Source: Tessaracoccus flavus (GTDB taxonomy: Bacteria; Actinomycetota; Actinomycetes; Propionibacteriales; Propionibacteriaceae). Taken from it: a stretch of DNA of 64,000 nt. The notes beneath the pieces were generated by a model, which did no database searches, was not told the origin of the DNA, and saw nothing but the letters and a program-made list of their open reading frames with translations. The translations under genes were made by a program, and so were the position numbers. Within the stretch, counting starts at the first letter, position 1. Each line of letters begins with the position of its first letter. The stretch covers positions 1,550,001 to 1,614,000 of the forward strand of contig NZ_CP019605.1 of assembly GCF_001997295.1 (NCBI RefSeq), in the 5' to 3' direction. Below are positions 1 to 9,026 of the stretch, piece by piece.

Positions 1-707
1 ACCATCTCGGTCAGGGTGTCGAGGATGAGTTCGGTGATGTCGTCGAGCACCTCCTTCGTGGGCTCGGCGCCCTCGTAGGCGCTCAGATCGAGGGCCGGCC
101 GGGCCATGACGCTGACCGGTTTGCGCCCGCCCAGGAGCTTGCCGAACTCCAGGTTCTTCTGTCCCAGCACCCGGTGCGGACCGACCGCGACGAGCGGCAC
201 CACCGGCACCCCGGTCTTGAGCGCCAGTTGCGCGGCGCCTCGGCGGCCGGTCATCGGCCACACGTCGGGGTCGGCGGTGATGGTGCCCTCGGGGTAGATC
301 GCCACGGCGTGGTGCTTGGTGAGGAGTGCCTCCTCGGCGTGGACCAGCGAGTTGATGGCCCGGTCGGTGTTGCGGAAGACGGGGATCTGCTCGCACTTGC
401 GGGCGAACCAGCCGAGCCCGGGCACGTTCCAGATCTCCGACTTGCCGAGGAATCGCGGCCAGCGCCCCGCCCAGATGATGAACTCGCCGAGCGCCAGCGG
501 GTCGTAGTTGGACGTGTGGTTGGCGACGAGGATCACGCCGCCGGTCTTTGGGATGTGCTCCTGCCCCGCCCAGCGCCGTCTGGAGACCAGCGGGTTGACC
601 AGGCGCGCGAAGTGGGCGATCACGCGGTAGGCCCAGTGCGACGGCTCACGGTTGGCCGCGCGGAGGGAACGCCGTTCGGGGGCGCGGAGGGCGCTCACGT
701 TGCTCAT
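1..707 (-). CDS. 1-acyl-sn-glycerol-3-phosphate acyltransferase family protein (3' end outside window)
   Basis: This is a PlsC/LPLAT-family enzyme that transfers an acyl group to lysophosphatidic acid at the inner membrane face in phospholipid synthesis. About 235 codons are visible from an ATG at 707, reading off the left edge without a stop. The acyltransferase block I is present as NHTSNYD (the HX4D motif), and block III appears as PEGTIT. The domain begins after a short basic N-terminus. It is divergent from the PAC2 gene with about 110 bp between the two starts. The family is clear from the motifs. Exact substrate preference cannot be read from sequence. Confidence 0.88.
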   Translation of the reverse strand, partial: MSNVSALRAPERRSLRAANREPSHWAYRVIAHFARLVNPLVSRRRWAGQEHIPKTGGVILVANHTSNYDPLALGEFIIWAGRWPRFLGKSEIWNVPGLGWFARKCEQIPVFRNTDRAINSLVHAEEALLTKHHAVAIYPEGTITADPDVWPMTGRRGAAQLALKTGVPVVPLVAVGPHRVLGQKNLEFGKLLGGRKPVSVMARPALDLSAYEGAEPTKEVLDDITELILDTLTEM

Positions 708-816
708 CTGGCAATCATTGCGGATCGGCGCCACGCTCACCAGCAAAGGCGGCGGAGAGGGCGACTCGCCCACGCCGGACTCCCCGGCGTTTTGCGTCTC
801 GTGAGACTCTAGGGGT

Positions 817-1737
817 GTGCAGAATCCGTCTGATCTCTACCGCTTCGTGACTGATCCCGAGCCCGCGCCGCAGGGCAACGTCCTGCTCGTGGCGCTGGGC
901 TCGTTCATCGACGCCGGCCAGGTTCAGCGTCTCCTGAGCGGGCACCTCCTCGAGACGGGTGACGCGGAGTTGATCGCGACGTTCGACATCGACCAGCTCT
1001 ACGACTACCGGGGTCGCCGCCCGACCATGACCTTCGACTCCAACCGGTGGGCGGAGTACGACGCGCCGTCGATGCTCCTGCACCGTCTCACGGACCGCGA
1101 CGGGGAGACCTACCACCTCCTGACCGGCGCGGAGCCGGACTTCCAGTGGGAGCGGGTCGTCGAGGCCATCCGCGAACTCGTCGAGACGCTTCGCGTGGCG
1201 CTGGTCGTCACGGTGCACGGCGTCCCGATGGGCGTTCCCCACACCAGGCCGGTCGGCTTCACCGCCCACTCGACGGACCCGTCGCTCATCGGCGACGCGC
1301 ACTCCCCCTTCGGCCGGGTTCAGGTCCCCGGCTCGATCGCGGCTCTTCTCGAGCTCCGCCTGGGTCAGCTCGGCCACCGGGCCGCGGGGTTCGCCATCCA
1401 CGTGCCCCACTACCTCGCCGCCTCGGAGTTCGCCGAGGGTGCACTGACTGCGCTCAACGCCGTCGTGGACCTCACTCGCCTCAGCCTCCCCAACGACGAC
1501 CTCGTGGAGAAGGCGGAGATCAACCGCCGCGCCATCGCCGCGGAGGTGGAGGGCAACGAGGAGGTGGTCGCGATCGTCTCCGCGCTCGAGCAGCAGTACG
1601 ACGCGTTCATGCAGGGTCAGCACCTGCCCAGCCTCTGGGCCGAGGGCGCCAAGCTCCCCTCCGCCGACCAGCTGGGTGCCGAGCTCGAGGATTTCCTACG
1701 GACCGTCTCCGATGAGGATCCCGATCAGGACGGCTGA
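817..1737 (+). CDS. PAC2 (proteasome assembly chaperone) family protein
   Basis: A 306-residue protein of the PAC2 superfamily, common in actinobacteria that may or may not carry a proteasome. The N-terminal half has the typical LLVALGSFIDAGQ strand-helix and a VVTVHGVPMGVPHTRP segment matching the family core. The C-terminus is a helical tail rich in charged residues. Bacterial members have no proven reaction, and a chaperone or ligand-binding role is inferred from the archaeal and eukaryotic assembly factors. GTG at 817 is chosen because homology begins within the first 20 residues. No partner gene is adjacent. Confidence 0.82.
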   Translation: MQNPSDLYRFVTDPEPAPQGNVLLVALGSFIDAGQVQRLLSGHLLETGDAELIATFDIDQLYDYRGRRPTMTFDSNRWAEYDAPSMLLHRLTDRDGETYHLLTGAEPDFQWERVVEAIRELVETLRVALVVTVHGVPMGVPHTRPVGFTAHSTDPSLIGDAHSPFGRVQVPGSIAALLELRLGQLGHRAAGFAIHVPHYLAASEFAEGALTALNAVVDLTRLSLPNDDLVEKAEINRRAIAAEVEGNEEVVAIVSALEQQYDAFMQGQHLPSLWAEGAKLPSADQLGAELEDFLRTVSDEDPDQDG

Positions 1738-1851
1738 GGGTCGACGCTGCGGACCAGTCCGTCGCTCAGTTGCGTGCCGACGTAGACGACGTACGCAGGG
1801 TGAGGCTCTACATCGACCTGTTCCCGCTCCCCCGCGACGACTCCTGAACGG

Positions 1852-2301
1852 TTAGCCGGACCGCGGATCTAGGTGCATGGGAAGGTGCGGGATGCCGTCC
1901 TCGAGGAACTCCTCGCCGTTGACCTGGAACCCGAAACCCCCGTACCAGCGGGCGAGATGGCTCTGCGCATCGATGTCGATCCTCGCGTGGGCGTTGGCGT
2001 CGATGGCGTGGCGAAGCAGTGCGCCGCTGAGGCCCCTTCCCCGGTGGCCCGGGCTGGTCACCACCCGGCCGATCCGGACGCCGTCGCCGTCGTTCAGGAC
2101 GCGGAGGTAGGTCGCGATCCCGGGCAGCCCGTCCCCATCGGCAGGGACCCACAGGTGGCGGGTTTCAGGCTCGGCGTCTCGGCCGTCCAGCTCCGGATAG
2201 GCGCAGGCCTGCTCGACGACGAACACGTCCATCCGTAGCCGCAGGATCGCGTACAGCTCGTGAACGGTGAGCTCAGGAAAGGCTTTGTCGATGATGCGCA
2301 T
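1852..2301 (-). CDS. GNAT family N-acetyltransferase (ElaA-like)
   Basis: A 149-residue acetyl-CoA-dependent N-acetyltransferase of the ElaA subgroup. The N-terminus ELYAILRLRMDVFVVEQ is the ElaA signature, and the acetyl-CoA binding loop appears as VVTSPGHRGRGLSGALL (the R/Q-x-x-G-x-A/G motif). The ATG at 2301 is preferred because family members start 10-15 residues before the ELY motif. Upstream in-frame codons overlap the divergent reductase gene. Substrate is unknown. It is divergent from the DHFR-like gene at 2353 with 51 bp between starts, so the two probably share a promoter region. Confidence 0.85.
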   Translation of the reverse strand: MRIIDKAFPELTVHELYAILRLRMDVFVVEQACAYPELDGRDAEPETRHLWVPADGDGLPGIATYLRVLNDGDGVRIGRVVTSPGHRGRGLSGALLRHAIDANAHARIDIDAQSHLARWYGGFGFQVNGEEFLEDGIPHLPMHLDPRSG

Positions 2302-2352
2302 GAGGTCACAATAGGGGCTGATCCGTGGCGCCCGAAGAGGCAGGATGAGGGC

Positions 2353-2883
2353 ATGGCAACCCTTGTCTTCGGAATGAACCAGTCGCTCGACGGCTACGTG
2401 AACCACGACCGCTTCGCACCCGGCCCGACCCTCTTCTGTCACTTCATCGAGGAGGCCCGAACCCAGGCGGCATCGATCTACGGCCGCCGGGTCTATGAGC
2501 TCATGAGCTACTGGGACGACGACGACCCCGCTTGGAGCGACGACGAGCGTGAGTTCGCGATCGCGCACCGGCGCCAGCCCAAGTGGGTGGCATCGCGGAC
2601 CCTGACGTCCGTGGGCCCCAACGCACAGCTCATCGGCGGGGATCTTGGGGATGCCGTCGCCCGCCTGAAGAGCGAGCTCGACGGCGAGATCGCCGTCGCC
2701 GGACCCCGCCTCGCGGGACAGCTGACGGAACTGGGGCTCATCGATGAATACCGGATCTACCTCCACCCGGTGGTGCTCGGGGGCGGCGACCCGTTCTTCG
2801 CCGGTCCCCGTCCACCGCTGCGGCTGATCAGCGCCGACGAGATGGGAGACGACGTCCTCAGGCTGAGGTACGCCCCCGCCTAG
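2353..2883 (+). CDS. Dihydrofolate reductase / RibD C-terminal family protein
   Basis: A 176-residue protein of the RibD C-terminal/DHFR-like superfamily. These bind NAD(P)H and usually reduce pteridine- or pyrimidine-like substrates, often as uncharacterised stand-alone domains. The start MATLVFGMNQSLDGYV carries the conserved S-x-DG motif, GRRVYE gives the second conserved turn, and LIDEYRIYLHPVVLGGG is the C-terminal signature. A longer in-frame ORF extends to 2260, but homology begins at the ATG at 2353. Not expected to be the biosynthetic RibD, since the deaminase domain is absent. Confidence 0.85.
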   Translation: MATLVFGMNQSLDGYVNHDRFAPGPTLFCHFIEEARTQAASIYGRRVYELMSYWDDDDPAWSDDEREFAIAHRRQPKWVASRTLTSVGPNAQLIGGDLGDAVARLKSELDGEIAVAGPRLAGQLTELGLIDEYRIYLHPVVLGGGDPFFAGPRPPLRLISADEMGDDVLRLRYAPA

Positions 2884-2892
2884 AAACGTCGT

Positions 2893-3540
2893 TCAGCCGT
2901 CGCCGACGTGCCGGTCCAGCCATGCCATCAGCGGCCGGTAGGCACGCCAGTCGGCTCGGACCCGCTCGGCGACGTCGGGGGTGGGCAACCAGTCCGGCGC
3001 GCCGTACTGTTGGCTGGCGGTCAGCGTCCGGTGTCGCAGAAGGTCGAGCAGCGGGTGGTCCGGCTCGACGCCCCGGGGGCGGGTCTTGAGTCGGTCGCCG
3101 TCGATGGCGTAACCCGCGGCGGTCAGTTCGTCGACGATCCTCCGAAGCTCGGCGCCGGTGTCCTCGTCGTCCAGTGCCGCCCGGTAGCGGGCAACCTGAC
3201 CGGCGGTGGACGCGTACCAGCCGGCCGCGGTCATCAGACCCTCAGCGCTGATCTGGACGTACCAGCCCATCCGCGACGCCGTCGAGGCGACGACCCCCTG
3301 GTGGGTCTTGTACGGAGACTTGTCCTGGGAGAAGCGCACGTCACGGTTGGGGCGAAACACCTTGGTGTCACCGAACTCGCCCTCCAGAGCGGCGCCGAGT
3401 GCCTCCATGGGGGCGCGGACCACGGAGCTGTAACGCTCGCGCTGGGAGGCCCACCACTCTCGGGAATTGTTGACCTCCAGCTCCTCATAGAAGTCGATGG
3501 CCTCGAACGGGATCCCCTGCACCTCACTCATGCCGGACAC
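2893..3540 (-). CDS. DUF2461 (TIGR02453) family protein
   Basis: A 215-residue member of the DUF2461 family of unknown function. Family hallmarks are visible: EAIDFYEELEVNNSREWW near the N-terminus, FRPNRDVRFSQDKSPYKTH in the middle and the GWYVQIS strand. It ends 10 bp from the convergent reductase gene and is divergent from the SDR at 3624. Translation could start at ATG 3540 or at ATG 3531 three codons later. I keep the longer form without RBS support either way. Confidence 0.85.
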   Translation of the reverse strand: MSGMSEVQGIPFEAIDFYEELEVNNSREWWASQRERYSSVVRAPMEALGAALEGEFGDTKVFRPNRDVRFSQDKSPYKTHQGVVASTASRMGWYVQISAEGLMTAAGWYASTAGQVARYRAALDDEDTGAELRRIVDELTAAGYAIDGDRLKTRPRGVEPDHPLLDLLRHRTLTASQQYGAPDWLPTPDVAERVRADWRAYRPLMAWLDRHVGDG

Positions 3541-3623
3541 GGTAGTGGGAGTTCAAAGCAACGGATGAGACACACTCTGGCCCGATACGCTCGTGCCACC
3601 ACGACAGAGAGGGGCACAGGAGC

Positions 3624-4403
3624 GTGGAGACCGACACCACCGTCGCCAGGACAGTGCTCGTCACAGGGGTGGGACGCAAGCGCGGTATCGGGGCGGGCAT
3701 CGCCCTTCACCTCGCACAGGAGGGGTGGGACCTCGCCCTCAGCTTTCTACCGGAGTACGACGACCGAGTCGGCCTCGAGCGCGGACCGCGGGATCCCGAG
3801 GATGTGGCGGAGCTCTGCCGGGGGGAGGGAGCCAGGGTTGACCTGCTTCCGGCAAACCTTGCTGATCCGCAAGTCCCAGCGCAGCTCGTGGCCGCGGCAA
3901 ACACCCGTGGCGATCTCGCGGCCTTGGTGCTTTGTCACACCGAGAGCGTGGACTCCTCGATCCTCACCACCTCGGTGGAGAGCTGGGACCGGCACTATTC
4001 CGTGAACGCTCGAGCGTCCTGGCTGCTCATCAAAGCGTTCGCCGAGCTCATTCCGCCCCACGTTCGGGAGGCGCAAGCGGGGCGTGTGGTCGCGTTGACC
4101 AGCGACCACACCGCCCACAATCTTCCGTACGGCTCGAGCAAGGGCGCCTTGGACCGGATCGTCGTGGCTGCGGCCATTGAGTTGGCCGGTCACGGCATCT
4201 CGGCGAATGCGCTGAATCCCGGGCCGATCGACACCGGCTGGATGGACGACGATGTGCGGGCTTCGCTGACCGGGCAGACGCCCGCACGCAGGCTGGGCAC
4301 GCCCCAAGACACGGCCGACCTGGTCGGGTTCCTGCTCTCCCCGGCGGGAGGATGGATCACCGGGCAGGTGCTGCACAGCAACGGCGGTTTCGCCGTCAAG
4401 TAG
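3624..4403 (+). CDS. SDR family oxidoreductase
   Basis: A 259-residue classical short-chain dehydrogenase/reductase. The Rossmann motif is TGVGRKRGIGAG (an expanded TGxxxGIG loop similar to enoyl-ACP reductase-like SDRs). The active-site Tyr-Lys pair is YGSSK with the preceding Ser in ALTSDHT. The C-terminus GGWITGQVLHSNGG is the usual SDR tail. The start codon is GTG at 3624. The substrate is unknown. The NERD-domain gene follows 77 bp downstream on the same strand and may be co-transcribed. Confidence 0.85.
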   Translation: METDTTVARTVLVTGVGRKRGIGAGIALHLAQEGWDLALSFLPEYDDRVGLERGPRDPEDVAELCRGEGARVDLLPANLADPQVPAQLVAAANTRGDLAALVLCHTESVDSSILTTSVESWDRHYSVNARASWLLIKAFAELIPPHVREAQAGRVVALTSDHTAHNLPYGSSKGALDRIVVAAAIELAGHGISANALNPGPIDTGWMDDDVRASLTGQTPARRLGTPQDTADLVGFLLSPAGGWITGQVLHSNGGFAVK

Positions 4404-4480
4404 TCCGGTTGCCCGGGTGAGTTGCGCGTTTGAAGGATTGCCCTGCGCTCTTGGACCCGCGGGCGGCTAATTTGGCCCCC

Positions 4481-5425
4481 GTGAGTGAGGAATCGACGTC
4501 GGTTGTGGACGTCAAGCGGATGCGGCTGCGCTACGCCGGCACCTGCGCGGCCTGTGGCGTGCCACTGGCCGCAGGGACGACAGCGGACTACGACCGGACC
4601 AGCAAGACCGTGGCGTGCATCGTCTGCCCGCCCACCGACGCCAACACCGACCAGGGTGAGCGCAGGGATCCCTCAATCGACGTCGGCTCCCCCACCGTCA
4701 CGGAGGATGCTCCGGCAGTGGAAGCTTCTCCCGAGGTGTGGGAGAGACCGACGCTGGAGGCGGTTGATGGCCAGGGCGGCGCGTCCGCAGCTGCGGAGTT
4801 TCAGCGCCGACACGGCGCCCGCCGGGATCGGGTGCTCAACAGCTACCCACGCATGGGGAAGTTCCTGCTCGCGGTGTTCGACGACCCACAGTCCACGAAG
4901 GCGTGGTCGGTCGGAGCCGAAGGCGAGCGGTTGCTCAGCGAGATGCTGGCCGGCATGGCGGGAGAGAGTCTGCGCGTCCTGAACGACCGCCGGATCCCCC
5001 GCACCAGAGCGAACATCGACCACCTCGTCGTCTGCCCGTCCGGGGTGTTCGTCGTGGACGCGAAGCGGTACCGCAACGCGCGCCCCGCGCTGAAGGTGGA
5101 AGGCGGTCTCATTCGGCCGCGCACCGAGTTGCTGACCGTCGCTGGGCGAGACCGCACGACGCTGGTCACCGGCATGCAGAAGCAGCTCGACCTCGTCCAG
5201 ACGGCACTGGCCGACCAGCCCGACATTCCGGTCTGGGGCGTGTTGTGTTTTGTCGAGGCCGACTGGCCGCTCCTCGGCGGACCCTTCACCGTCAACGGGG
5301 TGCACGTCATGTCGCCGAAGAAGCTGAGGGCGCAGCTGACCCATCCCGGGCCACTCGACGAGGCCCGCATCGCCGACGTTCAGTGGCACCTGCACGAGGC
5401 CTTCCCGCGCCAGAAGCAGAGCTGA
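4481..5425 (+). CDS. NERD-domain (nuclease-related) protein with N-terminal zinc-binding motif
   Basis: A 314-residue protein. Residues of about 20-50 carry two CxxC pairs (TCAACG and ACIVC) expected to bind zinc. The C-terminal half is a NERD domain: GAEGERLL, NIDHLVVCPSGVFVVDAKRY (the D...D-x-K nuclease-like core), then WGVLCFVEADWPLL. NERD domains are distant relatives of Holliday-junction-type nucleases, and a DNA-related role is an inference. GTG at 4481 is chosen, since the 17 extra codons back to a TTG at 4430 are non-conserved in character. Downstream lies a long palindromic array separating it from a convergent gene. Confidence 0.8.
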   Translation: MSEESTSVVDVKRMRLRYAGTCAACGVPLAAGTTADYDRTSKTVACIVCPPTDANTDQGERRDPSIDVGSPTVTEDAPAVEASPEVWERPTLEAVDGQGGASAAAEFQRRHGARRDRVLNSYPRMGKFLLAVFDDPQSTKAWSVGAEGERLLSEMLAGMAGESLRVLNDRRIPRTRANIDHLVVCPSGVFVVDAKRYRNARPALKVEGGLIRPRTELLTVAGRDRTTLVTGMQKQLDLVQTALADQPDIPVWGVLCFVEADWPLLGGPFTVNGVHVMSPKKLRAQLTHPGPLDEARIADVQWHLHEAFPRQKQS

Positions 5426-5479
5426 ACCGACGACGTTCGGCTGGGGTGGATGGCGCCCGCAACGCGACCCGGCAGGTCA

Positions 5480-5703
5480 GACGCCAACACAGAGCCCAGA
5501 ACGCCAACCGACAGCCCGGAACGTCAACCGAAATCCCGTGACGCCCGCGAGGCTCAGCGTCGCCCGCGAGATCTCACGGGCGTCGCTGAGTCTCGTCGGC
5601 GTTTGGCCTTGTCTGTTGGCGTTTGGCCTTGACCGTTGGCGTTGTCGGCTATCGGTTGGCGTTCCCGGCTATCTGTTGGCGTTCATGGCGCTCGGTTGGC
5701 GTT
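5480..5703. repeat. 20-nt-periodic GTTGGCGTT/AACGCCAAC array arranged as a giant palindrome
   Basis: Nine-base units lie on an exact 20-nt lattice. AACGCCAAC-type units start at 5480, 5500 and 5520. GTTGGCGTT-type units start at 5595, 5615, 5635, 5655, 5675 and 5695. The left units mirror the right units about one axis at 5571.5. Around that axis sits a 38-bp imperfect palindrome (5553-5590; 19-bp arms with 2 mismatches) extended outward to 5541-5602. The array fills the space between two convergent genes, so a bidirectional terminator or protein-binding role is possible. The 11-nt inter-unit sequences differ. No function is known to me. Confidence 0.9.
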
Positions 5704-5734
5704 AGAACCTCCCGCGTCCCGACCGCTCCCCCCG

Positions 5735-6478
5735 TCAGGGAGCGGAAGGTGCCGAGAGGAGCGCGAGATCACGCCGGGTGTAGCGCAGGTGCGCCCACTC
5801 CTCCTCCAGGATCACCCGGATGCAGTCCCCGACGGTGGGGTGCCAGTCACCGCCCCACGGGTCGTCGCGCTTCTCGGCGAGCAACTCTGGAGTGGCTGTG
5901 GCCAGGAAGTCGGTCACCATGCGCTGCCGCTCGGCCCGCACCTCCAACACCTCCTCGAACCGCGGCGGCTCCTTGCGGAAGATCGACATGTCGAAGCCCA
6001 TCTCCTTCGCGCCCGTGAAGACCTGGCCTATCTCGTGGAACGGCTGATCCACCCCAAGAATCGCGCCACCAAGCCAGGCGTCGGTTGCGAGGATGAGGTG
6101 CCGCAGGGTCTCTGCCAGCGACCATTCATCCTCGACGTGCGCATCGACCATGGTTTCCGGCGTCGCCTCCACCGTCTCGCGCCAGGCCGCCTGCACGGCC
6201 GCCCACCCCTCGCGCAACCCCTCCGGCGTCTCCGCCTTCTGCAGTTCCCGACCGGGGAACAGCCGGTTGAGCTCGGCATCCACGAGAGGCACGACGTCCA
6301 CACCGTTGACGACGAGGCTGCCGAAGAACAGGTCGTGGCTGTCGATGTCGAGGCCGTCCACGTCGACGCTGCGCATCTTCACTCCGCTGACGTCGGAGAA
6401 CCAGATTGCTGCGCCCTTGAAGCTCGTCCGGACGAAGGTGGCTCCCTCGAACTCTTTCGTGCGGGAATACGTAGTCAT
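5735..6478 (-). CDS. DinB-superfamily protein with pentapeptide-like N-terminus
   Basis: A 247-residue protein. The first 25 residues (FEGATFVRTSFKGA) have the A(D/N)LxX spacing of a pentapeptide-repeat strand. The rest, from WAAVQAAWRETVE to EEWAHLRYTRRDL, is a DinB/YfiT four-helix fold with candidate metal-ligand histidines in LRHLILATDAWL and EEEWAHLRY. DinB-fold enzymes use divalent metals and often act as thiol-dependent transferases. The substrate here is unknown. It is convergent with the NERD gene across the palindromic array. Confidence 0.8.
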   Translation of the reverse strand: MTTYSRTKEFEGATFVRTSFKGAAIWFSDVSGVKMRSVDVDGLDIDSHDLFFGSLVVNGVDVVPLVDAELNRLFPGRELQKAETPEGLREGWAAVQAAWRETVEATPETMVDAHVEDEWSLAETLRHLILATDAWLGGAILGVDQPFHEIGQVFTGAKEMGFDMSIFRKEPPRFEEVLEVRAERQRMVTDFLATATPELLAEKRDDPWGGDWHPTVGDCIRVILEEEWAHLRYTRRDLALLSAPSAP

Positions 6479-6544
6479 CTCCCCATCCTCAACCCGCCCG
6501 CCCCCAAGCGCTGGCCGTTCGACAAACCCGGGGGACGCAGCCCG

Positions 6545-7531
6545 TCACAGCTCGATCCGCACTCGCGTCAACGCGGAGGCCATCTCCAGCAGCCGTCGGG
6601 CGGTCGCCTCGTCGCGCGTGGCGGGGTTGGGCCGCACCGTCGTCGGCGGTCCCTTCGTCAGCCATTTCGGTCCCCAGTAGTCGCCGTTGCGCGCCTGCGG
6701 GCAGGCCGCGGCCGTGAGCACCGGGGCGGCGCCCCTGTGCTTGCCGTGGGTGAAGAGGCGGGTGGGCCACTGCAGGAGGCCCGCCGCCTCGGGCTGATTG
6801 ACCGCCACGTCGCGGGGCGGGGAGAGGAAGTCGACGGCGGTGCCGGGGTGCGCGCCGAGGGCCGCGGCTCCCCCACCCGTGCCCAGCCGTCGCGCCAACT
6901 CGTGCATCAGGGTGGTGGTGGCCAGCTTGGATTGGCCGTACTTCGCCAGGTCCGACGCCTTGAGGTCGACCGGCGGCAGTGCATCTCCCGGCAGCGGAGC
7001 GCCTCGGTCGCCGATGCTGCCGACGACCACGCACCGACCTGCCGACGCCAGAAGCAGCGGCAGCAGCGTCGCAACTAGGACGTAGTGGCCGAGGAAGTTG
7101 GTGCCCCAGAAGAGTTCGTGTCCGTCCGCCGTCGTCCGGGGGCGGATGCCCCGCTCGGCGGGCGGCCGGGTGTGGTTGGGAAGGCCGATGGCTCCCGCGT
7201 TGGCGACGAGGATGTCCAGGGCGGGCAGGCCGGCCAGTGTCTCGGCAGCGGCCCGGACCGACGCGAGGTCTGCGAGGTCAAGAGGCTGGTAGGACACCTG
7301 CGCGTCTGGCACCTGGCGGGCAATCGCGAGGCGGGCGGCCCGTGCCCGCTCCTCATTTCTTCCGGCGATGACGACGTGCGCTCCGAGCGCCGCGAGCCCC
7401 TCGGCCGTGAAGTAGCCGATCCCCGACGCTCCGCCGGTGACGACGGCAACCTTGCCGGTGAGGTCCAGAAGCGGATGGTCGTGCCCAACAGCGGGGCAGT
7501 TGGGTCTGGTCGGGCGGGGATGTACGCGCAT
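6545..7531 (-). CDS. SDR family NAD(P)-dependent oxidoreductase
   Basis: A 328-residue SDR of the retinol-dehydrogenase/protochlorophyllide-reductase-like type. It has the cofactor loop TGGASGIGY, ANAGA, and a YGQSK active-site pair preceded by VVVGSIGD. The longer size and the insert between NAG and the active site are typical of this subgroup. ATG 7531 is chosen over an upstream ATG at 7561 because the extra ten residues look non-homologous. It is divergent from the aminotransferase gene with about 200 bp between them. Substrate cannot be predicted. Confidence 0.82.
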   Translation of the reverse strand: MRVHPRPTRPNCPAVGHDHPLLDLTGKVAVVTGGASGIGYFTAEGLAALGAHVVIAGRNEERARAARLAIARQVPDAQVSYQPLDLADLASVRAAAETLAGLPALDILVANAGAIGLPNHTRPPAERGIRPRTTADGHELFWGTNFLGHYVLVATLLPLLLASAGRCVVVGSIGDRGAPLPGDALPPVDLKASDLAKYGQSKLATTTLMHELARRLGTGGGAAALGAHPGTAVDFLSPPRDVAVNQPEAAGLLQWPTRLFTHGKHRGAAPVLTAAACPQARNGDYWGPKWLTKGPPTTVRPNPATRDEATARRLLEMASALTRVRIEL

Positions 7532-7733
7532 GGCAGCTCCAGTGTCAGGACTCCCGCGCACAGGCTAACCCCGCCGCAGGGTCACCGTGCAGTGGAATAC
7601 TGGACTCAGGCGTGCTCGTGTCGCCTCTTCCTCGCAGGCCGCCTGCGGGTCGAAGTGCCGCCGGGCCCAAGGACAGCGTCCGCCGGCGACCCCGGTGGGG
7701 ACCTCCCCACCCGGCACTGCGAGGAGGCAGACC

Positions 7734-8957
7734 ATGAGCACCACGCCGAGTCCCGAGCCCACGACGACGCGCCTCATCCAGGCGGAGTCCGAGCATGTGG
7801 CGCGCAACTACGACCCGCTCCCCGTCGTGGTCGCGACCGCCGAGGACGTCTGGGTCACCGACGTCGAGGGTAGGCGTTACCTTGACCTGCTGTCGGCCTA
7901 CTCGGCCCTCAACTTCGGGCACCGCCATCCCGACCTGGTGAAGGTTGCGGTTGACCAGATCGGTCGCCTGACCCTCACCAGCCGCGCGTTCCACAACGAC
8001 AGGCTCGGTCCCTTCGCCGCGGCGCTCGCCGAGCTCTGCGGCAAGGACATGGTGCTCCCGATGAACACCGGCGCCGAAGCCGTCGAGACCGGCATCAAGG
8101 CCGCCCGTGCGTGGGCCCACCGCGTCAAGGGGGTGCCCGACGAGGCCGCCCAGATCGTCGTGGCCGAGGGCAACTTCCACGGCCGCACCACCACCATCGT
8201 CGGTTTCAGCGACGACCCGGTCACCCGGGAGGGGTTCGGCCCGTTCACGCCCGGTTTCGTGACGGTGCCGTATCAGGACGTCGCCGCGATCGAAGCCGCC
8301 ATCAACGATCACACCGCCGCCGTGCTCATCGAGCCGATCCAGGGCGAGGGCGGGGTCATCATCCCACCGCCGGGGTACCTGCGGGCGGTCCGCGAGCTCT
8401 GCACCGAGCACAACGTGCTCCTCATCGCCGACGAGATCCAGTCCGGCCTCGGCCGCGCTGGCACGACGTTCGCGTGCGACCGCGAAGGCGTTGTGCCCGA
8501 CCTCTACCTCCTGGGAAAGGCGCTAGGAGGCGGGATCGTGCCGGTCTCGGCCGTCGTCGGCAACCGGGAGGTGCTGGGCGTGTTCCGCCCCGGCGAGCAT
8601 GGATCGACGTTCGGCGGCAACCCTCTCGCCGCCGCCGTCGGGCTGCAAGTGGTGAAACTGCTACAGACCGGCGAATACCAGGAGCGCGCCACGACGCTGG
8701 GCCACTACCTGGGGAGCCTGCTCGACGGCCTGCTCGGGCACGGCCTCACCGAGGTGCGGGTGGCCGGTCTCTGGGCCGGCGTCGACGTCGATCCGTCGTG
8801 CGGGACCGGCCGTGACGTCGCCGAGAGTCTGCTCGCGCGCGGCGTGTTGGTGAAGGACACCCACGGCCAGACCCTCCGCATCGCGCCGCCGCTGACGATC
8901 GAGGCCGCCGACCTCGCGTGGGCGGTCGACGAGCTGCGGCTGGCCCTCAAGCCCTGA
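7734..8957 (+). CDS. rocD: Ornithine--oxo-acid (class III) aminotransferase
   Basis: A 407-residue PLP-dependent class III aminotransferase that converts ornithine plus 2-oxoglutarate to glutamate-5-semialdehyde, linking arginine and proline metabolism. Visible family marks are MNTGAEAVETGIKAARAW, the LIEPIQGEGG and IADEIQSGLGRAG segments, and the PLP lysine in YLLGKALGGG. The length equals RocD. ATG 7734 follows a GAGGAGG ribosome-binding site, which rules out the longer upstream ORF. The TGAEAVETA-like sequence separates RocD from acetylornithine aminotransferases, though not absolutely. Confidence 0.9.
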   Translation: MSTTPSPEPTTTRLIQAESEHVARNYDPLPVVVATAEDVWVTDVEGRRYLDLLSAYSALNFGHRHPDLVKVAVDQIGRLTLTSRAFHNDRLGPFAAALAELCGKDMVLPMNTGAEAVETGIKAARAWAHRVKGVPDEAAQIVVAEGNFHGRTTTIVGFSDDPVTREGFGPFTPGFVTVPYQDVAAIEAAINDHTAAVLIEPIQGEGGVIIPPPGYLRAVRELCTEHNVLLIADEIQSGLGRAGTTFACDREGVVPDLYLLGKALGGGIVPVSAVVGNREVLGVFRPGEHGSTFGGNPLAAAVGLQVVKLLQTGEYQERATTLGHYLGSLLDGLLGHGLTEVRVAGLWAGVDVDPSCGTGRDVAESLLARGVLVKDTHGQTLRIAPPLTIEAADLAWAVDELRLALKP

Positions 8958-9026
8958 CGTTGGAGGATTCGGCGACGGCCTGGCGCCACGGTCCTATGAT
9001 CGAAGGCACCCCAACGCTGCAAGGCG

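Noticed and set aside
174..812. Plus-strand ORF over the acyltransferase
   Set aside because: Antisense of a gene with clear HX4D and PEGT motifs. Its own translation is Arg/Ala-rich with no family signs.
5480..5703. CRISPR array
   Set aside because: Units are only 9 bp with 11-bp intervals, point in opposite directions on the two sides of an axis, and no cas genes are present.
5636..7078. Long plus-strand ORF of 480 codons
   Set aside because: It runs antisense through the DinB and SDR genes and the repeat array. High-GC DNA gives such open antisense frames.
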